From positions 744,001-808,000 of the forward strand of contig NW_025408669.1 in the NCBI RefSeq assembly GCF_020360975.1: a stretch of 64,000 nt of DNA. Direction: 5' to 3'. This DNA is from Hirsutella rhossiliensis. Its lineage: Eukaryota; Ascomycota; Sordariomycetes; Hypocreales; Ophiocordycipitaceae. Made by a program: the position numbers and the translations under genes. The notes under the pieces were generated by a model. The model was not told the DNA's origin. It was given only the letters and a program-made list of their open reading frames with translations, and did not search any database. Below, in pieces: positions 34,021 to 46,917 of this stretch. Each line of letters begins with the position of its first letter. Positions within the stretch are counted from its first letter, which is position 1.

Positions 34021-35700
34021 ATGCCTTTGCTAGTAGTAAAGGAAAAGTAATAAGCTAATACTAAAAAACCCTAAGCTCTTATTATTAGCTTTACGACCCT
34101 TAATACTAGCGACTTAGTTAAAAAACCACGATCCTTATATAATGCTTTAAAAGATATAAATAACGATAATAGCGTAATTTAGACCGTTTTAAAACCCTAC
34201 TAAGACCTCTTACTTATATATATACTAATAATACTAATATAGGTACTAATAAGGGATACCTTAATAACCTTAACCTTAGCTCTCCTCTACGTAGTAGCTT
34301 ATAGAGAACGCCTACCTCCTATTAATAGATAAGAAAGTAAGTAATAAGATAGTTATAATAAGATATCCTCTAACTCCGAAAACTCTAACTTTAAATTTTA
34401 TAACCTTATAATCTATAGGTATACTATATCTAGAAACGCTAGCCGTTAAGACGGATTATTTAATCTTATTATTAGCGATATAAAGAAAATTAAGGTAGAT
34501 ATTAATAAGATTGCTAATAAACTTAGAGATATACTTACTAAAAGCTAAGATAACCTTATAAGAAGACTTTACTAACCTTAACTCCTACTTATTAGTAAAT
34601 TTAACGCTAAAAACGTAACTAAATTCCTTAAGAAGTTTAAATAAGAGATATATATTAACTATATCTATAATAAAGATAAAATAGACTAGCTTAAAGTCTA
34701 TATCTCCTTTATATAAGCCCTTACTATTAAAATTCTTATAGATAGACTTACTTAGGAAGAAGTAAAGAAGAAACTCCTTTAATACTACTACGTATATAAT
34801 ATTAAATAACTAGAAACTACTAATAACCGCTTAAACTATTATAATACTAAAAAGCCTAAGACTATTATAGAAGTTATAGAATAGCTTAGTCTTTACTTAT
34901 ACCTATAGCGTAAGGTATAACCTAATAGCTAGGAAGAATTTATAGTCTAGTTATACTTTATCTACTATATAATACTAAAGGAGCTTATTATTAACGTTAT
35001 AAAGAGAAATAGGAAGATATCTAAAGTTATCTCGAAACTCCTATATAAAAGCCTTATCTATATAATTAATAACTACTTAGTACCTCGCTAGGACGTTAAG
35101 CGACGAGATATAGTATTTAAAGTCTATAATTAAAAGCTTAAGAACCTAAAGAAAGACTAGCTTTTTAGGGAAATTAATAAAGTAATAAAGGAAGCCGAAT
35201 CTAATAAGGGCGAAGAAAAACTTCCTAAAGAATTAAAGAAAATAGATAAGAAACCTAGATAGCCTATAAAAGAGATCTTAGACCTAATAAAAGCCTTTAA
35301 AGATATAAAGATTAACCTTATTCGCTAGTAAGAGTAGATATTTAACTAGCTTAATAGGGAATAGAAATATATTAGTAGTAAAGGCTACTCTTTAAGTCGT
35401 AGATAAGGAGGTAGCGTAAATACTATCGGATTTTACTACCTATTTAATTAATATATATAGTTTTAGGTTAATACTTTTAACCGGCCTAAGAGATACTTCT
35501 ATTATAGTAAAGAAGGATACTACCCTAATAAGTATAAGGTATACTCTTAAGACTACGAGATTAGATTTAAAATATATAAAGTAGTAAATAAGACTCTTTA
35601 CCTTAAAAGAAAAAATAATAAAAGCGTAATTCCCTTAGTACTAACTAATAGGTTTTCTTAAATAGGTATATATATTTAAAGGCTTATTATATACTAGGTA
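34021..35700 (+). pseudogene. G gag, RIP-inactivated
   Basis: An ATG remains at 34021-34023 (MPLLVVK...). The frame has a helical capsid-like region from about 34600 (KFNAKNVTKFLKKF) to 35100 and a Lys/Glu-rich segment to about 35400. A zinc knuckle lies at about 35486-35535 with exact CX2CX4HX4C spacing, in which all four ligands now read Tyr. Gln/Trp-type stops are frequent. It continues in the same frame into pol. Confidence 0.8.
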
Positions 35701-38700
35701 GATATATAGCTAGATTCCTTTATATTACTACTTATAAAATAGGTTAAAGCTATAGTTATACTATCTTACTTAAATTAGGCTACTAGTAAAAGAGAATCTA
35801 GTTTCTTAGACTAGTTCTAGAGATATAGAAGCCTATATAAGTAGAAGCTAAGGAATATAAAAGTAAGTAGTATAAGAAAAGAAGTAAGAAGGATATCGGT
35901 TATTATAATTATAAATAATATATAATAAAGCGATATATATAATTAGATAATCTATATAACTATAATAAGGATTAATACCTATAAGGGGAAAAGATAAAGA
36001 GTTAAAGAGGACGTAGAGGAAATTAAGATAATAAGAATAATAAAAACTAGCTTAAAGATTATCCTTATATACTATAGATATAGAGTAGATCTAGATAAGA
36101 AGTTCGATAGACTTATAGATAAAATTATTAGAGAAATTATATATAAAAGAATCCCGATCCCTTTAAATTACTTAATTAACTTTATTCCCTAACTAAGTAA
36201 GAGACTTAGTATAAGATATATAGATATAGCCTAAGGTATAGAAAATACTAAATTCTAGACCCTAGAGAAAGTAAAGAGTAATATAAGACCTTATAGAGCT
36301 ATAATAATAGTTACGAAAGTAGCTAAAGATAATATAAAGAGTAGTTTACTCCTCCTTAAATATCTATAAGGAAAACTTATAGTAGCTTTAGTATAAGTTA
36401 AAGAATAAGATAAAGAATACTAAGTTAAACTAATTAAGCTTACTTACCCTACTTATAGAAAATCAGATTATAAGTACTTTAAAGTTTAATAAGTACTAAA
36501 GGAAGTTAGATTTATAACTAATATAATTAGCCTAACGTAACTAGCCTAAGGACTATTTAATTAATAAACTCTAGAGGTAATAAGACTAAAGAAAGATAAA
36601 TTTATTATATAGGAAGTAGCACTCTCGATAAGATACTAAGAGATAACTTTAAAGGACCTTATAGTAATTCCTATAATATATATAAATATAGTCCTTATAC
36701 CTTTCCGCTCGCTTAAGTATATATAAGACCTACCCTATATTTAAGTATAGCTTAGTAGCTAGAAAGCTAAAGTTCTAAGCGCTTTAATCGATATTAAGTT
36801 TAAAGGAAACCTTATTACTAAAAGATATATAAACGTATATAGGCTTAAAATCCTGCTAATAAGAGTATTAACGATAGTATATACTAGGTCCCCTATAAAT
36901 ATAGTTAGGGAGGTAGAGACTAATCTCTATCTAGGCATAGCCTAGATACTAATCTATCTTTATATTACGCTAAATAGAGTCTTAGTCCCCTTTATCTTAA
37001 GTATACTATTTATTAGAGCCGCGCGTATATTATTTAATTATTCCTTAAGGAACGGCGATATATAGGTTAAGTATTAGATTAGTACTATCTAGGTAGTTAC
37101 GCTAGTAGTAGGAGCTATTAGATAGGAGCTTTTAGATAAGGTCGATATAGTAAAATCCTTTTAAGCTATAACCTTAATAGTTAATAAAGATATATATAAA
37201 AGACTAAAGCTTAAGGAGGCTATATAGGAAATAGCTACCTAGCTCCTAAGAAAAAAGTTTTAGGCTTTAGTAATAGAAGTCGAAGAAGATAACCTAGGAG
37301 CTACTTAATAATTATAGAGAGAACCCCTTATAGATACCCTAATAGCCGAGATTCTCTTACTAAGAGGTAAGATCCTTAGTTATAGAGGGGGTGCTAACTA
37401 AGTCCTTAACCTAGCCTACGCTAGCGTAAACGAGCCCTTAATAGCACTAGTATAATAGTAATTAATTATAGATAAAGGAGATAAGGCGATTCTAGCTATT
37501 AAATCTAAGATAGTAAAAGAGATTATTAAAGTTATAGTTATAGAGGCTATAAGAGAATTTAAGAAAAATATTATTAAAGCTAGAAAGAAGTTTAGAAAGA
37601 TTTAGAAGGTTAAAGTTAAGATAAGGAGGAAACGACCTATTAGATTATATAATCTAAGAGTTAATACTCTCTTTAAAAGAAAAGTAGATAAGATTAACCC
37701 TATTAACGATACTCTATTAAACGGCTCGATACTAAAAGGGGACCTTAACTAAAAGAAGACTAAATAAAATACTATTAAAGATAAGATATAGCCTAGACCC
37801 TACCTAGAACACTTAATAGGAAAATTCTTAAGTATATAAAAAGGAAAGCGGCTAATATAAGAAAGACTTAAAGTAATTTACGAATAATTTAAGGGCTTTC
37901 TTATAAAGGTAGAAATCCGGATCTTTAATAGTATTCTCTTTAATAGGGAAGTAGCGTTATCCTAGGACTTTATAGAAAGAGGTAGAGTCGACCTAGCTAT
38001 AGCCTTACTATAGGTTATTAAGATAATAGAATATAAGGTATAGTAAGTAGCCTTAATCCTAATCCTAAAAGTAATAGAGTAGAAAGTTATCGATATCCTT
38101 AAAATTAAACTAAAAATAAGAGTCCTTAAAGAAGGGCATAAGCCCTATAAGAACCCTTTTTTCCTAGTAGTAAAGAAAGATAGAAGACTATACTTAATTA
38201 ATTCCGCTATATATATAAATACCGTTATAATAAGAGATATAAACTTACCTCTAAATATAAATAAGTTTAGCGACTACTTCTTAATATATAAGATCCTTTC
38301 CCTCCTAGACCTTTTTTTAAGCTATAATTAGATCCCTCTTAATATTAAAAGCCGTAACTTAACGATATTTGCGATACCTATTAGCCTCTTACGTATATAT
38401 ATACTCCCTTAAGGGGCTATAAACTTAGTTAGCTAATTTATAAGGATAATATAAAGAATCCTATAAGACCTTATACCGAATATCTATAGGAATTTCCTCG
38501 ATAATATAGGTATTAAGAGGCCTAATATAATATATAATAATAAAGAGGTAGCGCTAAAAGTAAGGAGATTTATCTTCGAATACCTTATTAACCTTAATAA
38601 AGTCCTAGTTAACGTTAAACTCTTTAGTTATACGATTATAAGGGCTAAATCGAAATTCTACTAGTAAGTAACTAAAGTTATCGGTTATATCTATAGAATA

Positions 38701-41130
38701 AATAAAAGGTACCCTATAGAAGCTAAAGTTATTAAAATTAAGGAATAGATAAGATACCTTAATATAATATATATTAGAGCTTTCCTTAGTATCGTAGGAT
38801 ACTATCGAATCTAGATTAAATAGTTTGCTATCTTAGTAAAACCCCTTATAGACCTACTAAAGAAAGAAGTTTATTAGGAATAGGGAGATAAATAAGTAAA
38901 AGCGATAGCTGCCCTTAAGGAAGCTATTATTAATCTAGTCTTTCTAGTATCCCTTAATATTAGCCTAGAAAGAGGAGATATTATTTTAATATATAACGCT
39001 AGTTTACTCGGCTAAGAGGTAGTCTTAATATAAGTCGTCGATAGAAAGAAGCGCCTTATAAGGTTCGAAAGTAAAACGTAGTTACTAGTAGAAACTAAAT
39101 ACGATATAATAAAGAGGGAGTATAGGGCTATATTAAGTACGCTTAAGAGACTAAGAATATACTTATATAGCGTGTATTTTATCCTAGAAACTAATATATA
39201 GGTCTTAGTTAATTAACTAAAAGGTGCCCTTAAAGACGTCCTTAGAGCTATAGTAACTCGCTAGATAAGCTATATTTTCCTCTTTAACTTTACTATACGA
39301 TACGTTAAAGGTAAGAAGAATAGTATAGCTAACGGACTCTTAAGAAAGCCTAAAGGACCTTTTAATATATTAGATAGGGAAATAGAAGGCGATATTAAAG
39401 AATTTATAGACTTTTACTTAAACGTAGTATAAGGGACTAAGCTATAAGGGGACTACTTAAAGGAATCGAGGATAATTACGGACTTCCTTTAAACGTTAAA
39501 ACGGCCGGAGGGCCTTTCTAAATAAGACTATAGGAAGTTATATTTAAAGAGTCTAAATTTCTACGTTAAAGATTAAAAGCTTTAGCGACTCCTTAGGAAG
39601 GAAGAAAGGGGACCTATACTAGTTATAGACGACCTAAAAGAACGGAAAAGAATTATCGTAAAGTACTACGCGTAAATAGGATATAAAGGACGATAAGTTA
39701 TATATACGTTCGTAAAGGATAGGTATTAATAGGCTAGCCTTTAGAATAATATTTATAGCGTAATCTCTTCCTATAAAGAATACTAATACTTTACGACTAA
39801 GAGACCTTAGGAAGTCGTAACCGTAACCGCACTTAGCTACCCTATAAGTAAGATTTACTTCGATAGCTAGTATATACTATCTAATTATAGGTATTCGTAC
39901 CTTATAGAAGTATAAGACGACCTTATTAGATAGGTAGAAGTAACCCTAGTTAAAGAAATTACCGCGGGAGCTATAACTAAATTTATACTCTTTATTATTT
40001 ATAGGTACGGCGTAATACTATACGCTATAATCGATAGAGGGCCCGAAATAAAGAAAGACTTTAAGTATATCCTAGAGGATATAAGCGTTAAAGTTATTTA
40101 AACTTTAGTATATAATCTAAAAGCGAACGCGGTAGTAGAATAAAGGTACTAGAGGTTAATAATAGTACTTATAAAAATAGCGGAGAAAAAAGGTAAGTAG
40201 ATTAGATACCTTAACTAAGTAATCCTTATAAACTAAATAGTAGTTAGAGAGTCTTATAGAATATTAGCTTTCTACCTACTATATAGATAAGAACTAGTAC
40301 TACCTCTTAAGGTAAAATACCTAACTTAGCGACTAATTAACTAAGATAAAGTAAAGATAAGAGAAGAATTATTTAAAGTATAAGTATAAGTTTTAGAAAG
40401 GAAAGAAAAAAATATAAAAGAAGCTAAGAAAAGAGTAATAAGATATCGGAATCGATTAGTAGAGAGGATAGATAAAGCTAATAAGTATATAATAAGGAAA
40501 GAAAGCCTATAACCTAAAGACCTTGTTTTACTATTTAATATAAGACGATTAAATAATCTAGGGAGGTAAGCTAAGTATTAGATAAGGTAGAACGGTCCCT
40601 TTTAAGTAGTATCGCGCTCGGAGTAGTTTAAGGCGTATAGGATTAAGACTCTAGATAGAATCGTACTTAATAAGATAATCCTAGGAGAGTATTTAAAGAA
40701 GTTTAAAAAGGATAAGGAAGGTTAGTAGTACTTTACTAAGGACGACTAGTTACTATAGGATAAGATTACTCTTAATAAGAAGAGGAAGGAAGAAATAATA
40801 GATAAAGTAGATAATTTACTACTCTTACTAAGTAGAGAAGCCTTAGATTAAATAGTACTACGGTCGTAACGACTCCTTAACGAACCTTAGAAGGATTAAA
40901 GCTAGGAAGAGAAAGAAGAGCGACTATAGATACCTAAGAAAGGCCTAAGGTATACGATCGAGGTTTAGCTACTATAACTTAATAAAGTAAAAAAGGATCT
41001 TTATATAAGAGCCTTAAAGACGCTAATCTAACGAGAAAAGGAGGAGGTAAAAAGGAGCTAGGGAGGAAAAGGTAGTAAAGATAAAAATCTACGACTATCG
41101 TAAGAAGCACGCTAGAACCTAACTAGTAAC
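35701..41130 (+). pseudogene. G pol: protease, RT, RNase H, integrase
   Basis: Same frame as gag. A protease-like segment with ALID lies near 36780 and the residues after Asp are degraded. RT: GPYRNPFFLV-type entry (about 38135-38175), LDLFLSYN motif A at 38310, and FLDD reads FLDN (about 38497). RNase H follows (about 38960-39350). The integrase spans about 39830-40420, with an ending RIKTLDRIVLNK...GEYLKKF at 40640-40700 that is typical of one fungal Gypsy group. A charged tail may run to about 41130. No chromodomain follows. 41131-41416 shows no clear coding signal. Confidence 0.85.
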
Positions 41131-41416
41131 TAGGGCACCGTCTAACTATCTAATTAAAGGATAACTATAGTAGCCGAGATATTTATAAGCGCCTTACTTA
41201 CTACCTTATTATTTTAAATTTTCTACCTAAGGCTCCCTAAGTAGATAAAGATAATATTTCCTACCCTTCCTTAATAATAACCTACCCTCTATTACCTTAA
41301 AGAAGACAAATAAAAATATAATTAAATAATAAAGTAAGAAAATAAATATTCTTACTACCTACCTCCCTTAAGAATAAGAGTTTTTACTTTATAGATAGGG
41401 ACGTCTATTCTTTATT

Positions 41417-41430
41417 ATAAAGGGGGAGAC
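41417..41430 (+). promoter_or_regulatory. Internal polypurine-like tract of G
   Basis: ATAAAGGGGGAGAC lies behind pol, where a typical Gypsy element would have its polypurine tract and 3' LTR. Here frames X and Y follow instead. The true terminal tract is at 45616-45625. Confidence 0.4.
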
Positions 41431-41435
41431 CTACT

Positions 41436-42780
41436 ATAGCGAAAATAAACGCGCTTATAAGATAAATTTTAATATATTTTCGACTTACTAAATTAAACGC
41501 GTATAACCTTAAGAGAAAAACTTTTACCGCTAAAGATAGCGACTAGATAAGGCTACTTACTCTTAGTAAACCTACTATAAACTACTATAAAGTAAACTTA
41601 AAGACTATTTAATTATTACTTAAGAAAGAGCTCGTTAAACCTATATAATCTCTTTCTAAGTAAAATAGGCGTAAGGTTAATTTCCTCCCCTTCCTTTAAA
41701 TCCTTAGTAAGACTAAAGGGATTAAGGATATTATAAAGAAGATAAGGGGCGGTCTTATTACTAATATACTTATCGTAAAATTTATTAGTCTCGAGGTCGG
41801 TATAGAAATTATAACCGTATATACGGTTAGCGAATCTATTAAGGTCGTAAGCAGCCCTACGGTATCTAGGGAAGTGCCGCTATTTATAAATAGGCGCCTT
41901 AGTTAAATCCTAAACGTAGTTAGCGTAAGAACCGCCGGTAGTGCTTAAAAGAGAGATATACTCGTAAAAAGGAAATATAACGTACTTATAAGCGGAAGTT
42001 ATAGTTATCTAATAAGTTTAAATATACCCTTAATAAAGGCAAGGATTATAAGTTCTATATAAAGTAATTAGGACTACTTAAGAGTATTCTTACCGCCTTA
42101 AACTAAGCTAAGAAAAGAAGTATCCGCGCGGATAAGCGATTTCTATAGGGATATAGGTTACTAGCCGACGTCTATAATAAAGGGCATAGAAGACGATTTA
42201 ATTATACTAACCTAGAATACTCTTAAGAAAGTAAGAGAGAGGAGAGCGACCGCGCGCTTTAATCTTAACGATATTAAGAGCTTTTAATAAAACCTATAAC
42301 TAAAAGGCAATTTCTATATAAATTAGAAACCCTTAGTAACCGATATTATTTTTATTATAGACCTAGGTCTCGAAGTAACTATAGATCTATAGAAGAAGAT
42401 AGTTAGAACGAGCTAAGTAAGATTAGATAAGTTAGATAGTCGTTACTTAAAAATACTCTATATAAAGAGGAAAGACCTTAGTGCGATAATTCTAAGTAAA
42501 AAAAGTAGTAGTAATAAGGGAAGGTCGTAGAAGAGTAGTTAAAGAGAGGTTAACGATATCTAATAGCTCTTTAGTTTTAAGTTTAGCGGTCTTATAAGAT
42601 ATAATAAGGAAGAAGAGGTAGTTATAAAAGAAGAAGATAAGAGGTAGCGGTCTAGTAAAATAAAGAAGATAGAGGAGAGAAGAGAAAGAAGAGGAATAGA
42701 AAAAGTAAAGAGGAGAAGAAAAAGGCGGAGATTAAATAGCTTATTAATCGATAACTAGTAAAAGAAGCTATTTAGGCGTA
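41436..42780 (+). pseudogene. G frame X: unrecognised post-pol protein
   Basis: A frame of about 445 codons (codons at 0 mod 3, different from pol) follows the internal purine tract. A likely start is ATA at 41436 (ATG after RIP), giving an AKINALIR beginning. Composition is protein-like: alternating hydrophobic and charged residues, and a VVSSPTVSREVPLFINRR-type middle. A strongly basic C-terminus (KRRRKRRR, about 42700-42730) could be a nuclear localisation or nucleic-acid-binding tail. Stops are TAA/TAG. I do not recognise the family. The evidence is composition and frame only, which is weak in RIP-altered DNA. Confidence 0.4.
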
Positions 42781-43087
42781 ACCCCTAAATACGCCCGAGA
42801 CCTTACTACTATAAAGGCCGGCTAAAGTAATTAATAACCGCGCGCTTTAATAACTATTTATTTCTCTTATTATACCCTTCTTCTTTCTTCTTTCTTCTTC
42901 CTTTTATATATATATATATATATATACTTTATACGCTTCCCTACTTATAACAATCCCCTTTACTAATATAACTCTTATATATATATATAATACTTAGCCT
43001 CTTAGCGTTATAACTTAGAACTACTTACCTTAACTATTTAATCTTATCTTCTCTCTCTCTTTCGCTTACTTTACCCTTTCCTAAGAT
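42781..43087 (+). other. G spacer between frames X and Y with (TA)n
   Basis: This is non-coding AT-rich spacer. It contains a pyrimidine-rich run (TTCTTCTTTCTTCTTTCTTC, near 42880) and an uninterrupted (TA) repeat of about 11 units at 42904-42926. A TATATATATATAA run recurs near 42976. It could be the promoter region of Y. Confidence 0.45.
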
Positions 43088-45610
43088 ATAGCGGCGAACC
43101 TAAATAGTATCCTAGGCCCGGCTATAGACCTCCTTAAGAATACCGCTATCTTCTTTAGTATACTACTATTTAGGAGTAGGAGCTTTATTTTACTTACTTA
43201 CTACGGCGAAGTTAAAGTAAAAGGCGGCGAAGGGCGCTTTTACACTAAAGATAAGGAAAAGTTTATAGACTAAGACTAACGAGACGTTTATAAGTAAAAG
43301 TAACCTCCCTAGTACGTCTATAAAGATCGTTAGCACTTAATACTAACGGGCCCTATTAAGCGGCGGGATATTACTTTTAAAGACGCTCGGATAATATATA
43401 AGGGCGTTAAAAAGATAAACGGATTCGCTAGGAATAAGGCCCGCTAAGAAGAGTATATCGTCGACGTATATAACTTTCTCTATAAAGCTATCGATAAATA
43501 ATAGGCTACGAGCTTTAGCCTTAGCGCGATAATTAAAATCTTAATAAGAGGTATCGAGAACGTAGTATACCCCTTACCTTACCCGCTATCGGTTTATACT
43601 AACTATTAAGGGGAACCTATCGAAGATATAGAAGATAGATATAAGAAGTACTATAAATACCTAAATAACGGGGAGTATCTAATTAAGTTTACTACTCTTA
43701 CCTTCGACCTTAGTCGCTTTACGTATAAACGAAGGTATACGACTAGAGTTATTAACTTTTTAGTAGGTATAAATAAAGAGGGACTTTACTAGGGGGCGTT
43801 CCTCTAGGACTATAGAGAAGGAAACCTAGTCGTTTTTAATACTTAGAAAGAAGGACGATACGCTAGACTCTATACGTTTCTATAAGTATAGCGGTAGTTT
43901 CTTTATATCCTCTAAGTTCCTTATAACTTTACCTATACGCTAGTCCCTTATACTGCCTAGTAAAAAGGGTAGGAATACGGCTACTTAGCCTTAATAATAA
44001 TCTAATACTAGGTTAAAGGTATAGTCGGGCTATACCTTAAGATAATTAAATAGCGATGCCTAAAAGTTAAAGTAATTTAAGAGTAAAGGTATAAGGTAAC
44101 GTAAGAAGCCCTATAGATAAATAAGATCTTATACTAAGACTAGTATTTCTTTAAGCTAGATAAGAGGATAAGTATAAAAGGCTATATCGATAAGCTAATA
44201 TATAGAATCTAAGCTATCGCGGCGAACGAGCTTAATTATATATAAGCGATATTATAGGGCGGTAGAGTTTCCTAGTAGTTTAATAGCGGGGTTAGATAAC
44301 TATAAACGATACTATTTAATTAAGGTCTAATAACTTTTAGTAGAGTCTTTCTTATAAGGATTCTTAGGAGTAAGCGGATTTACTAATATAACTATATTAT
44401 CTTAGGAGACTAGGAAGAATAAGACCTCTAAGAAGTCCTAGAGGTAGTTAACCTCCTAAATAGGCCTACTAGATAGAGACTATTACTTTAAAGAGATATA
44501 GAACTAGCTTATATAGTAAGGAAAGCGAGAAAGGAGCTATTTATACTAGCTGCCCTTATAGAGCAACCTAACCTAATCGCTTAAGCTATACGCGGTTTCT
44601 TTACGAAACTCCTCCTTAAAAAGACCCTTAACTATCTAATTATACTAATAGGAATTAAGAATAAACCTAGTCCTTCGTTACTTTAAGCGTTAACTAAATT
44701 AAGCTCCTTATTTAAACTAAGTAGCCTTTCCCTAAGTAACCTTAAGATAGGATCCCTACCCTAGAGCCTATAAAGGAGAGAGCTAAGCGCCCCTACTAGT
44801 CCCTTTATCTATATAGAAACAACGCCTTTATTCTCCCCCTTTAATATATAGCTAATTAGGCCTACTCTTCGCCCGCTACTAATAACTCCTTTAAATATAT
44901 AGAGGAGTAAAAGACTTATAACTATACCCCCGCTAATAACCTAATAAGGAGCTAGTAAGGAAAAAAGGTAAATAGCCCGACTACTAACTCGCCCTAGGAC
45001 TCTAAAATTACTAGGCGCTCGGTTAATTACCCTAAGGCTAAAGACTTTAGTAATACTTATAGTATGCCCCGTTACTCCCTAGAAACAAAGTATAGTAATA
45101 GCCTCTCTAGCTACGGTCCCTATAAGGTTTATACTAGGTTTTAAACCCTCCTAGGTTAAAGGAGTTAAAAACCTAGGAATATATTAGAACTACCGCTAGG
45201 ATATTAACGACTATAATTCTATATATTTACGTAGGACTACTAGTAACGCGATAACGATTAGCCTATAAGACTCTATAGCTTATTTAATCTAGCTATACCT
45301 AAAGCTATAGACTAGTAAAGACGCTAACTACTTTATTTCCCTAACGCCCTTAAGAATAATAAGCGCGAATACTTAGGAGCGTATATAAGGGGTAGTAGAT
45401 AATTATCTAAAAAAGGAAGTATGCGAGTAAAAATAAGAAAGAGCTAAATAAGTAGCTCGTAGGTAAAGGGAGGAATAAAGAACGCGAAGGAAAAGGATTA
45501 TAGTAAAGGAGAAAAGTTCTATCGACGGTTTATTTACTTACTTATATACTTAAGAAGAGAACCTTACCCGTTATTATCGCGCCCTTTCTATTAGTATCTT
45601 AGGTTAGAAA
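43088..45610 (+). pseudogene. G frame Y: unrecognised long post-pol protein
   Basis: A frame of about 840 codons (codons at 2 mod 3) starts at a likely ATG-to-ATA codon (43088) and runs to just before the terminal polypurine tract. Protein-like stretches include GEPIEDIEDRYKKYYKYL (about 43600-43660), KEGRYARLYTFL near 43850, and a C-terminal charged helix (ERAK...RRKRIIVKEK near 45440-45510). A parallel frame has a similar stop density between 43090 and 44050, so frame choice rests on composition. No known retrotransposon domain (envelope, RNase H, chromodomain) is recognised. It might be a captured host gene or a lineage-specific accessory gene. Confidence 0.42.
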
Positions 45611-45627
45611 GTCGCTAGGGAGGAGTT

Positions 45628-46003
45628 TAATAAGTAAGATCGTACCCCTATAGATATTAGCCTATTAAGGGGGGGGATAAGACCCCTAGCACTCCCCTTC
45701 TAACTTACTTTTAAGTATACTTAAAGGCGTTATAAAGACCTCGATTATTTAATTAAGTATCTTTCTTAATTATAGTTAATTTAAATTTTTATTTTTCCTC
45801 TTTAAAGTAAATACCGCTAGTTACGCGACTTTAGTAAAGATAAAGAGGCATAGAGTAAAGAAATCTCTAAGACTTATATTTATAACCTAAGGCCCTTAGA
45901 GCTATATATAGGCTAAATAATTAGATAATTATATAGTTAATTGCTCTACTAATCCTTAGCTATATACTACGCGTGCTTTAGGTATATACTCTTATCCCTA
46001 TTA
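45628..46003 (+). repeat. 3' LTR of G
   Basis: It is the partner of 33440-33811. It is preceded by TAGGGAGGAG (45616-45625), the terminal polypurine tract. It abuts a minus-strand Copia fragment at 46004 without a target duplication matching the left end. Confidence 0.92.
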
Positions 46004-46350
46004 AATTAGGTAGTCTTTCTAGGCCTAAAAAAACTAGTCTTTAAAGGGGTGTTTTTCTAGCTACTTTTAGTTTACTAGTAGGTCTAGGAGGTCTCTTTTA
46101 TATACCTTCCTTACTAATAAAAGCTTAAAAAGCTAGCTTACTATAAATACTCTATAGGAACTATCTTTTATAAGCGTTAAATAAAACTTAGAAAAACAAT
46201 TAAAATAAGGGAGAGGTTAGTCTTCTTTTATATTAGGCCTTATACCTTCCTTTACTTCTTAAAGTAAGGATAAAAAAGTAGCTAAGTAGTCCTTTAAGAG
46301 AAAAAAAGGTGCCTTTCCTACCCTCTTAAAGGTTAAGATAAGAAGATATA
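46004..46350 (-). mobile_element. Copia-1c: RT-region fragment of a Copia-1 relative
   Basis: It aligns with Copia-1 from about 16027 to 16350 on the same strand (GGTAGTCTTTCTAGGCC block at its left end). The corresponding region of Copia-1b, 32500-32830, is in the opposite orientation. It is heavily RIP-damaged, with no LTR. Its right end meets E2. It may be the other side of a rearranged Copia copy that G entered. Confidence 0.75.
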
Positions 46351-46910
46351 GAAAGGTATAAGTAATAAGCGTAGGATCGGGTAATCGATAACGTAAGTAG
46401 AACGATCGGTCGAAGGAGTATAGGGTAGGATTTCGTCCGGAATTTATAACGAGTATATAAGGGGCTAAATAATATATTAAAAGAATAGCGTTATAAAAGA
46501 TACTTATAAACTTACTTATTCTATCTACTACTCTTAGGGAAATCCTTTGTCTTTTATAAACTATTGCTCGCCTACTAATAGACTAATTAGTTAGCTTTTT
46601 AGTATATTCTATAGTACTTAAAAAGCTCTATCTATAGTATATCGTCTTAACTTAGTAGGTAGTCTAATTATAATATAATAGTTAACGTAAGACTATAGGT
46701 TCTAGTATAAGTAGTAGATTTAACTAGAATATTATATGCCCTAACTATTCTTATATCGCGGATATCTTCGGAACCGCTAAGCTAAAATAGGCAATAGGGT
46801 ATCCGTTCTACTTATAATTAACTTATATATTTTATATATATTTTATTTTATTAGGATAGGCTTATCTTAACCCGCTCTTCTTAAAGGAAGGTATAGATAT
46901 CTAGTAGAGG
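46351..46910. repeat. E2: truncated second copy of repeat E
   Basis: It matches E1 from its start to E1 position about 25580 (…CTAGTAGAGG). There element D begins, so the last ~117 bp of E are displaced, presumably beyond the window. More RIP-damaged than E1. Confidence 0.75.
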
Positions 46911-46917
46911 TATTACG

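Larger units (their letters stand above)
33440..46003 (+). mobile_element. Element G: large Ty3/Gypsy element (12.6 kb) with extra frames
   Basis: Two similar LTRs (33440-33811 and 45628-46003, about 375 bp, TAATAAG...TATTA ends) bound the element. Gag and pol share one frame (codons at 1 mod 3) from 34021 to about 41130. Two further frames, X and Y, lie between pol and the 3' LTR, and a polypurine-like tract sits both at 41417-41430 and before the 3' LTR. No chromodomain is seen. I find no matching 5-bp target duplication. The left flank is plus-strand Copia and the right flank is minus-strand Copia, so the outer junctions do not come from one simple insertion. Confidence 0.88.

Noticed and set aside
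43089..44050. Alternative frame for G frame Y (codons at 0 mod 3)
   Set aside because: Stop density is similar, but the composition is Ser/Thr/Leu-skewed as expected for an off-frame of RIP DNA. The chosen frame gives better mixed hydrophobic/charged patterns and stays protein-like to the 3' end.
33438..46005. Element G as a DNA transposon with TTTAATAAG terminal inverted repeats
   Set aside because: The ends form a short inverted repeat, but the ~375-bp direct LTRs and a clear RT-integrase frame make it an LTR retrotransposon.
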